A program made the translations under genes and the position numbers. This document shows, one piece after another, positions 1 to 7,940 of a DNA stretch of 64,000 nt. Each line of letters opens with the position of its first letter. Position 1 is the stretch's first letter. The stretch spans positions 1 to 64,000 of the forward strand of contig CAJMQN010000008.1 of the NCBI GenBank assembly GCA_905215695.1, in the 5' to 3' direction. Below the pieces are notes generated by a model, which was not told where the DNA came from, did not search any database, and saw only the letters and a list, made by a program, of their open reading frames with translations. Source of the DNA: an uncultured bacterium (lineage in GTDB: Bacteria > Bacillota > Clostridia > Christensenellales > HGM11417).

Positions 1-97
1 CCAAGAAGAGCGCGGCGAGCACCGCCGCAACCATGCCGAGAAGAAAGCAGAGTCCGTAGGTCGGAATCCTCTTCCCCGCGTCTAAATATGGAAACAT
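1..97 (-). CDS. Prolipoprotein diacylglyceryl transferase-like protein, N-terminal fragment
   Basis: Only the first 32 codons lie in the window; the gene continues past base 1. The ATG at 95-97 follows a GGAGG (106-110) at good spacing. The peptide begins MFPYLDAGKRIPTYGLCFLL and runs into a hydrophobic helix. A short N-terminus with an IP-x-YGL motif leading into the first membrane segment is typical of Lgt, which attaches diacylglycerol to lipoprotein signal peptides. Too little is visible to exclude another membrane protein. Confidence 0.55.
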   Translation of the reverse strand, partial: MFPYLDAGKRIPTYGLCFLLGMVAAVLAALFL

Positions 98-111
98 TCG
101 CTATTCCTCCC

Positions 112-146
112 AAAAAAAAAGAAAGGGCGGCGGAGTGTTCCGCCGC
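112..146 (-). terminator. Intrinsic terminator of the small membrane protein gene
   Basis: An 8-bp GC-rich stem (127-134 with 139-146) with a 4-nt loop is followed on the minus strand by a run of T (112-120). It lies directly after the stop codon of the gene at 154. Confidence 0.8.
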
Positions 147-153
147 GCGTTTT

Positions 154-438
154 TTAAAGCATCGAAACCGCGTTAGCCGCCCCCGCAACGCAGAGCACGC
201 ACAGCCCGCAGGTGAAGAAGGTGATCGCCGTGAAGATGACCGCCAAAAGCGACAGGACGAACGCCGCCGTCCCCATGCCGTCCTTCTCCTTCTTGTTGCC
301 CACAATCGCAAGGACGAGACCTACGATTGAAAGCGGCAACCCCACGATCGCAAGAATCGGAACCGCAAACCCGATACACGCGCTGACGATACCCACAATT
401 CCGAGTACCAATCCGGCAATTTTCTGCCCTTTTCCCAT
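154..438 (-). CDS. Small DUF4190-like membrane protein
   Basis: A 94-residue protein beginning MGKGQKIAGLVLGIVG. The ATG at 436-438 is chosen because a GGAGGT lies just upstream; a longer in-frame extension would have no ribosome site and would run through the promoter. Three hydrophobic segments rich in Gly, Val and Ile alternate with a short charged loop (GNKKEKDGMG), as in DUF4190-type proteins common in Gram-positive bacteria, whose role is unknown. It is divergent from the XRE regulator at 605, and repeated operator-like sites lie over both promoters, so that regulator probably controls it. Confidence 0.8.
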   Translation of the reverse strand: MGKGQKIAGLVLGIVGIVSACIGFAVPILAIVGLPLSIVGLVLAIVGNKKEKDGMGTAAFVLSLLAVIFTAITFFTCGLCVLCVAGAANAVSML

Positions 439-484
439 AAAAATACCTCCAAAATGTTGCATTTCTGAACGATTTGCGTATTTA

Positions 485-501
485 TCGTTCATTATGTACG
501 A
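485..501. promoter_or_regulatory. Candidate XRE operator 1
   Basis: TCGTTCATTATGTACGA is an imperfect palindrome (TCGT...ACGA). It overlaps the end of the -10 box and the start site of the DUF4190-like promoter. A half copy in inverse orientation (TGAACGA) lies at 466-472. Confidence 0.5.
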
Positions 502-529
502 TTTTACCACACAATTCGACAAAAATCAA
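501..529 (-). promoter_or_regulatory. Sigma-A promoter of the DUF4190-like gene
   Basis: On the minus strand TTGATT (524-529), a 17-bp spacer and TAAAAT (501-506) with an extended TG motif. The predicted start site is near 494, inside the palindromic site at 485-501. Confidence 0.75.
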
Positions 530-557
530 CCGTTTCGAAGTATTTAAATCAAAAAAA

Positions 558-575
558 TCGTTCAAAATGTATAAT
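558..575. promoter_or_regulatory. Candidate XRE operator 2 overlapping the regulator -10 box
   Basis: TCGTTCAAAATGTATAA repeats operator 1 with few changes and overlaps a TATAAT (570-575), the likely -10 of the XRE gene. This suggests autoregulation. The matching -35 is poor. Confidence 0.5.
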
Positions 576-604
576 GGGAGGAAAGAGACGGGAGGTTTCG
601 GCGC

Positions 605-931
605 ATGTTTCAACTGAAGGAAATCCGCATGGAAAACGGTTTGACGAGGGCGGAGCTCGCCCGAGCGCTGAATCTCAATCAGGGAACGCTCGCAAACTAC
701 GAAAACGAGACCCGAGAGGCGAGCTACGAGGTTCTGATTGCCCTTGCCGAGTTCTTTGACGTGAGCCTGGACGAACTGCTCGGGCGGGAGCGGGATTCCG
801 TCTCAAACCGCCTCAAAAGCCCGCTTACCGCGCTTGAAAAACAGCTTGTTTCCGAATTTCGGGAATTGGACGACGAACGCAAAAAACTGCTCCGCGAGTT
901 TTTGCGCCTGCTCCTCGATTCAAAGAGATAA
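605..931 (+). CDS. XRE-family transcriptional regulator
   Basis: A 108-residue protein with an N-terminal helix-turn-helix of the Cro/CI type (about residues 4-58: LKEIRMENGLTRAELARALN, NQGTLANYENETREASYEVL). A charged helical tail (residues 70-108) may be an oligomerisation segment. GGAGG at 591-595 sets the ATG. It probably represses itself and the divergent membrane protein gene through the repeats at 466-575. No partner signal domain is visible, so the inducer is unknown. Confidence 0.85.
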   Translation: MFQLKEIRMENGLTRAELARALNLNQGTLANYENETREASYEVLIALAEFFDVSLDELLGRERDSVSNRLKSPLTALEKQLVSEFRELDDERKKLLREFLRLLLDSKR

Positions 932-936
932 AATAA

Positions 937-966
937 CGCCCCTTCTGCCGAAGGGGCGCTTTCTTT
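937..966 (+). terminator. Terminator between converging XRE and mreB-like genes
   Basis: Stem CGCCCCTT (937-944) / AAGGGGCG (951-958) followed by a T-rich stretch on the plus strand. It is probably usable from both sides; the U-tract is weaker on the minus strand. Confidence 0.75.
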
Positions 967-1963
967 AAAGCTGAAAAACCGTCTTTAACAATTTGGAATC
1001 CTCGCAGAGCTTTCCCGCGCCGAGCACGCTCACAAGATCCGCGTTTGCGATGGTCTTGTACGAATAGCCGAGCGTGCGCACGAGGTAGGGTACCAATCCC
1101 GCCATCTTGCTCCCGCCCCCCGTCAGGTGGATTCCGTCCTCGAGAATCCCCCCCGAAATCTCCGCGGGCAGGGATTTGACCATGACGTCCACCACTTCGC
1201 TGATCTTGTCGTAATAGTGCGCGATCACGGGGTACAGCATCTTGGAGGAGACCAACATGGAGCGGGGCGCGTTTTTGGTCACATCCTGTCCCGCGACCAT
1301 GCTCGTGCCGTTTTCCCGCTCGGACAGACTGCATACCGTGGATTTCAGCTTTTCCGCGGTCAAAAGACCGATTTTGAGCTGATATTCGCGAAGAAGCCAA
1401 TCGATGATGCCCGTATCCACGTTGTTGCCCCCTACGCCCAACGTACAGCCCGCGACGATGCGACCGTCCGCTATCACCGAAACGTCCGTCTTTCCCCCGC
1501 CGATATCTACCGTCAGAACGGGCTGGGTGCGGCGAAAGGAAAAGTCAAGTCCCAAGTGCTGGCAGAGACAGCCTTCCACAACGATGGGCTCTTTCACGCC
1601 CGCCTGCGCCGCCGCTTCCTCGAGGGTCTGCTTGTCCCGAGGGGACGCGCCGCAGGGCACGTTCAGGACGGCGCGAATCTTGGGGCGGAACAGACGCGCG
1701 GGCATGATTTTGTCCAAAAAATATTCGAGGAGCTGGGACGCCGCTTCCCGCGAGGTCACGACCCCCTCGAATACCGGAAAACATACGCGCTTGTCCGGCG
1801 GCAGTTTGCCGATGAGTTTCTTTGCCGGCTCGCCCGCCGCGCTCAAAGCGCCATCCCCTTCGAGTACCATGACGGTCGGCTCGCGCAGGACGATGCCCTG
1901 TCCCTTCGCATAGATCGAAGTATAAGAGGAACCGAAGTCGATTCCCAATTCCATGTATCCCAT
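965..1963 (-). CDS. MreB/Mbl-like bacterial actin
   Basis: A 332-residue actin-fold ATPase of the MreB family, which forms membrane-associated filaments guiding lateral wall synthesis. Phosphate-1 loop GIDFGSS (about residues 7-13), phosphate-2 DIGGGKTD (about 153-160) and the adenosine motif LTGGGSKM near 285 are all visible. It is divergent from textbook MreB (GIDFGSS rather than GIDLGTA), so a paralog such as Mbl/MreBH is possible. The ATG at 1961-1963 is chosen because the GAGGTG upstream is correctly spaced for it; the GTG nine bases earlier overlaps that site. It lies 5 bp after maf in the same operon, in a cell shape and division context. Confidence 0.85.
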   Translation of the reverse strand: MGYMELGIDFGSSYTSIYAKGQGIVLREPTVMVLEGDGALSAAGEPAKKLIGKLPPDKRVCFPVFEGVVTSREAASQLLEYFLDKIMPARLFRPKIRAVLNVPCGASPRDKQTLEEAAAQAGVKEPIVVEGCLCQHLGLDFSFRRTQPVLTVDIGGGKTDVSVIADGRIVAGCTLGVGGNNVDTGIIDWLLREYQLKIGLLTAEKLKSTVCSLSERENGTSMVAGQDVTKNAPRSMLVSSKMLYPVIAHYYDKISEVVDVMVKSLPAEISGGILEDGIHLTGGGSKMAGLVPYLVRTLGYSYKTIANADLVSVLGAGKLCEDSKLLKTVFQL

Positions 1964-1968
1964 GCTTT

Positions 1969-2535
1969 TCACCTCAAGTTTTGTTTCTCCAAAAGTTCCC
2001 GAAGGGCGCGCACCGGAAGTCCCACGATGTTGTCATAGTCCCCGCGCCAGCTCTCCACCGGCGAAGGTTCGCACTGTATTCCGTATCCGCCCGCCTTGTC
2101 GAAGGGGATTCCCGTATCGAGATACGCGGAGAGAAAGCCCTCGTCTATCCTGCGGAATCTCACAAAGCTCTCGCAGGCAAAGTCCCAACAGCCTTCCGGC
2201 GCGCACACGCACACGCCCGTCAGCACGCTGTGCTCCTTTCCCGAAAGGGAGACGAGCATCTCCGCGGCGTCCGCGCGGTCGCGGGGCTTGCCGTATCGTC
2301 TGCCCGCAAGCCATACCACCGTATCCGCGCCCACGACGAGCGCGTCGCGGTTGCGGGAAAAGACTTCTTCCGCCTTCTCCCGCGCCAATGCGCGCACGAG
2401 CGCGCGGGGGTCGGATTCCTCCGCGCTCTCCTCCGAATGCGACGGAATCACCTCGAAGTCCGAAAATATGCGTTTCAAGAGTTCCGCCCGGCGCGGAGAT
2501 TTGCTCGCAAGGACGATACGACGGTTTTGTTTCAT
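1969..2535 (-). CDS. maf: Maf-family nucleotide pyrophosphatase
   Basis: A 188-residue Maf protein that hydrolyses dTTP/UTP or modified nucleotides and is linked to septum formation in Bacillus. It starts MKQNRRIVLASKSPRRAELL, which carries the family SxSPRR signature. GADTVVW and GKPRD motifs follow, and the C-terminal GGYGIQ ... DYDNIVGLP block completes the family pattern. The start is the ATG at 2533-2535; an upstream in-frame TTG would overlap the promoter. No Shine-Dalgarno is present, and a TATAAT ends 7 nt upstream, so the mRNA may be leaderless. It lies just upstream of the MreB-like gene, like the maf-mreB neighbourhood of Bacillus. Confidence 0.93.
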   Translation of the reverse strand: MKQNRRIVLASKSPRRAELLKRIFSDFEVIPSHSEESAEESDPRALVRALAREKAEEVFSRNRDALVVGADTVVWLAGRRYGKPRDRADAAEMLVSLSGKEHSVLTGVCVCAPEGCWDFACESFVRFRRIDEGFLSAYLDTGIPFDKAGGYGIQCEPSPVESWRGDYDNIVGLPVRALRELLEKQNLR

Positions 2536-2542
2536 TGAAAAT

Positions 2543-2571
2543 ATTATATCACAGCGCGCGAAGATTGTCCA
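2543..2571 (-). promoter_or_regulatory. maf promoter (predicted leaderless)
   Basis: TGGACA (2566-2571), 17-bp spacer and TATAAT (2543-2548) preceded by an extended TGA. The hexamer ends 7 nt before the maf ATG, so the start site would fall at or next to the A of ATG. Confidence 0.75.
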
Positions 2572-2576
2572 CAAAA

Positions 2577-2602
2577 AGAAAAAAGACCCGAAAACGGGTC
2601 TT
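2577..2602 (-). terminator. Terminator of the DivIVA-like gene
   Basis: Stem AAGACCCG (583-590 of block 2) / CGGGTCTT with a 4-nt loop, followed on the minus strand by a T run at 2576-2582. It lies between the DivIVA-like gene and the maf promoter. Confidence 0.8.
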
Positions 2603-3207
2603 TACTTGTTCAATCCAAGTTCCTCGCAGAGACTCTCGAGGTCGGGCAGGTTCTTGGGATAGAGCACTTCGTCGAGGTCGAAGGTTTCTTGCTTTTCGGG
2701 AGATTCCGCCGCCGCGCCTTCGTCCTGCGCGCCGCCGGGCGAAAACAGTTCCGAAAATCCGTCCTCCTCCGCACGCGCCCGCACACGGTCACTCTCCACG
2801 CGGTGCACTCCCTCGAGATCCTCCTCTCCGATGAGAAATTCGCCCTCGAAGATGCCGTCCATTTTGTTCAGATATTCCTTGAACTGCTCGAGGTCGCGCT
2901 CGGGCGCAAAACGGTACAGCGCGTCGTAATATTTCTTCCAACGCACATGAAATTCCCGCAGTCTCTGCATCTCCGTGCGGTAGCGAAGACGGGAGCTTTC
3001 GTCAATCTCCTTCGCCTTGGACACGGCGAGCATCATCGCCTTGCCGATCTGACCCTCCCGCTTGCGGTAGGTCTCCAATTCCTCGCCAAGTTTGCGGTTC
3101 TCCTCCCGCATTTGCAGAATGCGCTCGCGCTGTTCCTTCAGCACCGATTCGTAGTCCGCTATGATCTTCGTCAGAATGCTTTTGATTTCCGCGTTTCTGT
3201 CCGCCAT
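2602..3207 (-). CDS. DivIVA-like coiled-coil protein lacking the N-terminal lipid-binding part
   Basis: A 201-residue protein. Residues 1-75 (IKSILTKIIADYESVLKEQR through the helix ending AKEIDES) follow the coiled-coil pattern of DivIVA/GpsB proteins, which recruit division and wall factors to curved membrane. The usual first ~20 residues of DivIVA that insert in the membrane are absent. A second coiled region and an acidic C-terminal half (residues 125-201) have no recognisable domain. The start is uncertain: the ATG at 3205-3207 is preferred because an extended -10 (TGGTACAAT) lies immediately upstream of the alternative ATG at 3223-3225. The position upstream of maf and the mreB-like gene supports a division or shape role. 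Function is inferred. Confidence 0.6.
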   Translation of the reverse strand: MADRNAEIKSILTKIIADYESVLKEQRERILQMREENRKLGEELETYRKREGQIGKAMMLAVSKAKEIDESSRLRYRTEMQRLREFHVRWKKYYDALYRFAPERDLEQFKEYLNKMDGIFEGEFLIGEEDLEGVHRVESDRVRARAEEDGFSELFSPGGAQDEGAAAESPEKQETFDLDEVLYPKNLPDLESLCEELGLNK

Positions 3208-3275
3208 ACTTTCACCGACTCTCATTGTACCATACTTTTCAGCCGCGCATGAGAGGAAGTTTTGTCGAATCCTGA

Positions 3276-4697
3276 CTAATTGTTGTGATACTTGTCAATC
3301 AGACCGCGCTTGACCTCGTAGAGACCCTGCGAAAGATCGACCTTGTAAATCTGCTGATTGTCAAGGCGCTTGTATTCCTCGTAAAAACTCGCCTTTTCCG
3401 CCTTCGCGTGCGCGACGGTCTCCGAAAAGGAGGGAAGAGGTTTGACGAGTTCGCCGTCGCGGATGACCTGCTCGTGCAGATTCTCCACCCGATAGTCCGT
3501 AAACGTCGTCTTTTTCCAAGTCTCCACGGGGTGGAAAATCGTGAGCGGTTTGCTCGCGTCGATTTCCTCCTCACGGAGCATGATGAGGTCCGCCTGCGCC
3601 ATGTTCTCGCGGTCGTAGATTCGGACAAGTTTTTTAAAGCCGGGGTTGGTAATCTTGACGATGTTTTCGGAAATCTTGATGCGGGGTTCGTAGGTCTCCC
3701 CTTTTTTGACGGCGGAGAGTTTGTAAACGCCGCCGAGTGAGGGCACGTCCTCGCTCGTGATGAGCTTTGTCCCGACGCCCCAAATATCAATTTTCGCGCC
3801 CTGCGACAGCAGAGAACGGATCGAGTATTCGTCCAAATCCCCGCTCGCGCAGATCTTCGCGTCCGGATAGCCGTGGTCGTCCAAGACCTTGCGAATCTTT
3901 TTGGAGAGATAGGCGAGGTCTCCGGAGTCCATGCGCACCCCCCGCGGGCGATGCCCGGACGCCGCGAGTTCGTCAAACACCTTCAACGCGTTCGGGAGTC
4001 CGCTCTTCAACGTATCGTAGGTGTCGAGGAGCAAAAGACAGTTGTCCGGATAGCTCTTCGCGTAGGCGCGGAAGGCGGAAAGTTCGTCCGGGAAACTCAT
4101 CACGTAGCTGTGCGCGTGCGTGCCGCTCACCGGCACTTCGAACATCTGACCCGCAAGGACGTTGCTCGTCGATTCCAATCCCCCGATGATCGCCGCGCGC
4201 GCGCCGTAAATCCCCGCGTCCGGTCCCTGCGCGCGGCGCAGACCGAACTCCATTACCCCGTGCTCCGCGGCGGTCATCACCCTGCTCGCTTTGGTCGCGA
4301 TCAGGGTCTGATGATTGATCATATTCAGGAGCGCGGTCTCCACGAACTGCGCCTCGGGAAGGGGCGCTTCCACCGTCACGATGGGTTCGTCGGGAAAGAC
4401 GAAAGTCCCCTCTCTGACGCTGTACAGGTTTCCCGTAAAACGGAAATTCCGCAGAGAGTCAAGGAAGGGCTCCGAAAAGTTCTTCGTCGAACGGAGATAG
4501 GCAATGTCTTCCTCGTCGAAATGAATGTTGCGGATGTACTCCACGACCTGCTCGAGACCCGCGAATACCGCGTATTCGATGTTCTTTTTCGCGCGGAAAA
4601 ACATGTCGAACACCGCGCGGTCCTTCATCCCGTTGTCAAAATAACTCTGCATCATCGTGAGCTGATACAGGTCCGTCATGAGCGTCAGATTCCGCAT
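3276..4697 (-). CDS. pncB: Nicotinate phosphoribosyltransferase
   Basis: A 473-residue enzyme of NAD salvage: nicotinate + PRPP + ATP gives nicotinate mononucleotide. The N-terminus LTMDLYQLTM-like block (LMTDLYQLTMMQSYFDNG), EFGLRRAQGPDAG near residue 152, the active-site stretch SGTHAHSYVMSF near 192, DTYDTLKSG and the PRPP-binding GVRMDSGDLAYLS are all family landmarks. The length fits the bacterial family. It follows the membrane protein gene at 4701 with a 3-bp gap, so the two are co-transcribed; the link between them is not obvious. Confidence 0.95.
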   Translation of the reverse strand: MRNLTLMTDLYQLTMMQSYFDNGMKDRAVFDMFFRAKKNIEYAVFAGLEQVVEYIRNIHFDEEDIAYLRSTKNFSEPFLDSLRNFRFTGNLYSVREGTFVFPDEPIVTVEAPLPEAQFVETALLNMINHQTLIATKASRVMTAAEHGVMEFGLRRAQGPDAGIYGARAAIIGGLESTSNVLAGQMFEVPVSGTHAHSYVMSFPDELSAFRAYAKSYPDNCLLLLDTYDTLKSGLPNALKVFDELAASGHRPRGVRMDSGDLAYLSKKIRKVLDDHGYPDAKICASGDLDEYSIRSLLSQGAKIDIWGVGTKLITSEDVPSLGGVYKLSAVKKGETYEPRIKISENIVKITNPGFKKLVRIYDRENMAQADLIMLREEEIDASKPLTIFHPVETWKKTTFTDYRVENLHEQVIRDGELVKPLPSFSETVAHAKAEKASFYEEYKRLDNQQIYKVDLSQGLYEVKRGLIDKYHNN

Positions 4698-4700
4698 GTC

Positions 4701-5186
4701 TTAATCCTTCTTGTCCTCGTTCTCTTCGGGAAATACGTCGCGCTCCGCGTTTTTCTCCGCGGCGGCGCGCTCGGCTTGTTCCTTCTCCGCCTTGCGCTGG
4801 CGGTAGTCCTTGTATTCCGGACGCTGGTTGTCCCCTGCGTCCCACGCCTTGCCGCGGAGACAGACCGTGCGCACGAGGAACAGCAGTCCGAGATAGGCAA
4901 TCATGAGCGTGATCGAAACGTACCACTTCAGTCCGATGGCGATTGCCACGCCGAAGCAGACCAACGAAAAGAGATAGGACGAGAGAAGAGTGCCCTGTTT
5001 CTTTTCAAACAGGAACGCCGCGAGCAGGCTCACGAGCGAGAAAGCGCCCGCAAGATAGACGATGGCGTCTAAAATGCCGAATTCAAAACCGCTGTCCTCC
5101 GGCACGACCGCGCCCACGACGAGCAGTACCGCGATGACGAAAAAGCTCACCGCAAACAGCACTTTCACAATGTTGCTCTTTTTCAT
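4701..5186 (-). CDS. Four-helix membrane protein with charged C-terminal tail
   Basis: A 161-residue protein not assigned to a known family. Four hydrophobic segments (about residues 8-27, 38-60, 68-85, 88-108) are followed by a strongly charged, probably coiled cytoplasmic tail (QRKAEKEQAERAAAEKNAER). AAGGAG lies 5-6 nt before the ATG. It is the promoter-proximal gene of a two-gene unit with pncB. Whether it affects nicotinate uptake is speculation. Confidence 0.7.
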   Translation of the reverse strand: MKKSNIVKVLFAVSFFVIAVLLVVGAVVPEDSGFEFGILDAIVYLAGAFSLVSLLAAFLFEKKQGTLLSSYLFSLVCFGVAIAIGLKWYVSITLMIAYLGLLFLVRTVCLRGKAWDAGDNQRPEYKDYRQRKAEKEQAERAAAEKNAERDVFPEENEDKKD

Positions 5187-5243
5187 GAATAACTCCTTTT
5201 CAAATTGAAATTACGTTTTATATGTACCCTTTTCGAGAAATTC

Positions 5244-6458
5244 TCAAACACGCGCCTCGCAGGTGCCCGCACTGCGGATTTCCGCCGTGAATACGTTGTC
5301 CGCGCCGAACGCCTCGCCCATTGCCGCGAGGTACGCGGGCAAATCCTCCGCGTGCACGAACGCGAGAATCGTCCCCGCAAAGCCGCCGCCGTGCACGCGC
5401 ACGCCCCCGCCCCGCTTTAGGAGACGTTTGGAGAGTTCCACCGCAAGCGGCACGCGCTGGGCGGTCTCCCCGCTCACAAAGAGGTTTTGGAGCAGCCTTG
5501 CCGAACTGTCACCCGATTCCGTTACCGCGCGGAAGAACGCTTCTCTGTCCCCCCGCCGGATTGCATCCGCGCCCGCCTCTACCCGCGCGTTCTCGTCGTA
5601 GAAGTGCATCGCGCGCAGGATTGCTCTGCCCGACACTTTCTTGGAGAGCGCGGGAACAGCCGCGAGAAATTCGGAATACGGGATTTCCCGCAGGACTTGT
5701 TTGCCGAATGCCGAGGCGACTTCCTCCATTTCCCGACGAATCGCGGCGTAGGCGTCCGTCAGGTCGGAGTGGTCCCCGCCCGTGTTCGTCACCACCACGC
5801 GGTAGGGACCGAGGTCGAGCGCGAGCCGCTCCACTTCTGGCGCGGAGGGATTTTCAAAGTCGATTTCACAGATTCCGCCGAGCGCGATACCCGTCTGGTC
5901 CAAGAGACCGCAGGGCTTGCCGAAATACTCGTTTTCGGAGTACTGCGCAATCTGCGCCTTTTCCACGCCGCCCATGCGTCCGTCGTTGTAAAATACGTTC
6001 ATGATTTCCGCAATCAGCACTTCGAACGCCGCCGAACTCGACACGCCCGCGCCCTTGAAAATATTGGAGACCATGACCCCCGAAAAGCCGCCGATACGCC
6101 TTCCCCTTCTGCGACAGCCCGCCAAAACGCCTTTGACGAGCGCGAGGCTCGTGCCGCGTTCCGAGGGTTCGGGGTCGAGGCGGTCGAGCTCCACCACGAT
6201 GTCGCGGTAGCCTTCGCTCTTTAACACCACCTTCTCCGAGGGGGTCACGCAGGCGAGGGTGTCCGCCGAGATCGCGCCCACAAGCACTTTGCCGTGGTTG
6301 TGGTCGGTGTGGTTGCCCAAAATTTCGATTCTGCCCGAGGAGGAAAAGAAATGCTTTTCGCCCTCGAAACTGCGGTCGAAACGCGCCGAGAGCGCACGGT
6401 ATCGCTTTTCCTGCGCTTCGGGCGAGCAGGACGCACCGTATAATTCCTGATACTTCAT
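5244..6458 (-). CDS. galK: Galactokinase
   Basis: A 404-residue GHMP kinase that phosphorylates galactose at C1 (Leloir pathway). The substrate signature GRIEILGNHTDHNHG (residues 42-56), the ATP loop GAGVSSSAAFEVL near 136-148 and the C-terminal GGGFAGTILAFV are in the expected order. The signature reads GNHTDH rather than the classical GEHTDY; I recall the Asn form from clostridial galactokinases, but a related hexose is possible. GGAGG lies upstream of the ATG. No galT or galE is adjacent. It is followed on the same strand by a separate pncB unit and preceded by trkH across a 21-bp gap. Confidence 0.9.
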   Translation of the reverse strand: MKYQELYGASCSPEAQEKRYRALSARFDRSFEGEKHFFSSSGRIEILGNHTDHNHGKVLVGAISADTLACVTPSEKVVLKSEGYRDIVVELDRLDPEPSERGTSLALVKGVLAGCRRRGRRIGGFSGVMVSNIFKGAGVSSSAAFEVLIAEIMNVFYNDGRMGGVEKAQIAQYSENEYFGKPCGLLDQTGIALGGICEIDFENPSAPEVERLALDLGPYRVVVTNTGGDHSDLTDAYAAIRREMEEVASAFGKQVLREIPYSEFLAAVPALSKKVSGRAILRAMHFYDENARVEAGADAIRRGDREAFFRAVTESGDSSARLLQNLFVSGETAQRVPLAVELSKRLLKRGGGVRVHGGGFAGTILAFVHAEDLPAYLAAMGEAFGADNVFTAEIRSAGTCEARV

Positions 6459-6479
6459 AGATGGATTCCTCCGTGATTT

Positions 6480-7928
6480 TTAGCGGCGGCGCCAGGTCGC
6501 CGGTGCGAACAGGATGATGATCGGGAAGAGTTCCAATCTCCCCGCGAGCATGTCAAAGCTGAACACGAGCTTGGTCAGCACCGTCTGCGCCCCGAAGTTG
6601 CTCACGGGACCGATCGCCGCGCTCAAGCCCGGTCCGACGTTCGAGAGCATGGTCAACACCCCCGAAAACGCCGTGTCGAAGTCCTTGATTCCGATGGAGA
6701 CGAGCAGAAGGGATACCGCAAACAGCAGGGCATAGACGAGCAGAAAGTGCTGTACGCCCGCGACCTCTTCCCGCTCGAGCGGCTTGCCGTCGAATTTGGG
6801 CACGACGACCGAGCGGGGACGGAGCATGTGACGAAGCTCCGAGAAGGAACTTTTGACGGCAATCGCCACGCGGGAGATTTTCAAGCCCCCTGCCGTCGAG
6901 CCTGCGCAAGCGCCCGAGAACATCAAAAGGAGCAGAATCGTGCGCGAAAACAGCGGCCAACCCGCGTAGTCCGTCGTCGCAAAGCCCGTCGTCGAGACCA
7001 CCGAGGTCACCTGAAAGAAGGAGTAGCGGAGCGCCGCGCCGAAACTGTTTTCGTAGAGCGACATGACGTTGAGCGCGATGAAGAGCACCGCCACGAACAC
7101 CATGACGAAGTACCAACGGAGTTCCTCGTTCTTCCACACGCCGCGGAAGTTCTTGATGAGGAGCAGATAAAAAATCTGAAAGTTGATGCCGAACAGGAAC
7201 ATAAAGACGGCGATAACCATTTCGATATACAGGCTGTCGAAGTGCGCGATGCCCGCATTTTTGGTGGAAAAACCGCCCGTGCCCGCCGTCGCAAAGGCGT
7301 GCGTCACGCTGTCAAACACGTTCATGCCGCCGCAGAGAAGAAAAATCATCTCCACCGCGGTGAGCGCGATATAGATTCCGTACAGGATGCGCGCGGAACT
7401 CTTCATCTTGGACACGAGTTTGCCGATTTTCGGTCCCGTGGTCTCCGCGCGGAAGAGGTGCATGGCGCGCACGTCCGACTGCGGCAGAATGGCGAGCACG
7501 AACACGAGCACGCCCATGCCCCCGATCCAATGCGTGAAACTCCGCCAGAACAGCATGCCGTAGGAGAGGGATTCCACGTCGGACAGCACGCTCGCGCCCG
7601 TCGTCGTAAAGCCCGAGATCGTCTCGAACAGCGCGTCGATAAAGAGCGGGATTTCCCCCGAAATCCAAAAGGGCAGACAGCCGAACAGGGACATCAGCAC
7701 CCACGAGAGACCCACGATCACGAGTCCTTCCTTGGCGAGAATCGTGCGGTCCTCCGGCTTTTTGAGCGTGAGGACAGTCCCGAGCGCCGCGAGGGACGCC
7801 GCGGGAATCAGAAACCACAGCCAGATGTTTTCGCCGTACAACAGTGACACGAAGAGCGGAAGGAGCATGAGCACCCCCTCGACCCGCAGAATCTGACCGA
7901 TTGTATAACCCATCATCCGAAAATTCAT
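6480..7928 (-). CDS. trkH: TrkH/KtrB-type potassium transporter membrane subunit
   Basis: A 482-residue polytopic protein with the four pore loops of the TrkH/KtrB superfamily: TTGASVLSD, TAGTGGFSTKNAG, TTGFATTDYAG and NVGPGLSAAIGP. It imports K+ across the membrane and is gated by the cytoplasmic TrkA ring encoded directly upstream (12-bp gap). About ten membrane segments are seen. The length fits TrkH rather than the shorter KtrB. The basic C-terminus ends ATWRRR. Confidence 0.93.
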   Translation of the reverse strand: MNFRMMGYTIGQILRVEGVLMLLPLFVSLLYGENIWLWFLIPAASLAALGTVLTLKKPEDRTILAKEGLVIVGLSWVLMSLFGCLPFWISGEIPLFIDALFETISGFTTTGASVLSDVESLSYGMLFWRSFTHWIGGMGVLVFVLAILPQSDVRAMHLFRAETTGPKIGKLVSKMKSSARILYGIYIALTAVEMIFLLCGGMNVFDSVTHAFATAGTGGFSTKNAGIAHFDSLYIEMVIAVFMFLFGINFQIFYLLLIKNFRGVWKNEELRWYFVMVFVAVLFIALNVMSLYENSFGAALRYSFFQVTSVVSTTGFATTDYAGWPLFSRTILLLLMFSGACAGSTAGGLKISRVAIAVKSSFSELRHMLRPRSVVVPKFDGKPLEREEVAGVQHFLLVYALLFAVSLLLVSIGIKDFDTAFSGVLTMLSNVGPGLSAAIGPVSNFGAQTVLTKLVFSFDMLAGRLELFPIIILFAPATWRRR

Positions 7929-7940
7929 GTCGGTTGCCTT

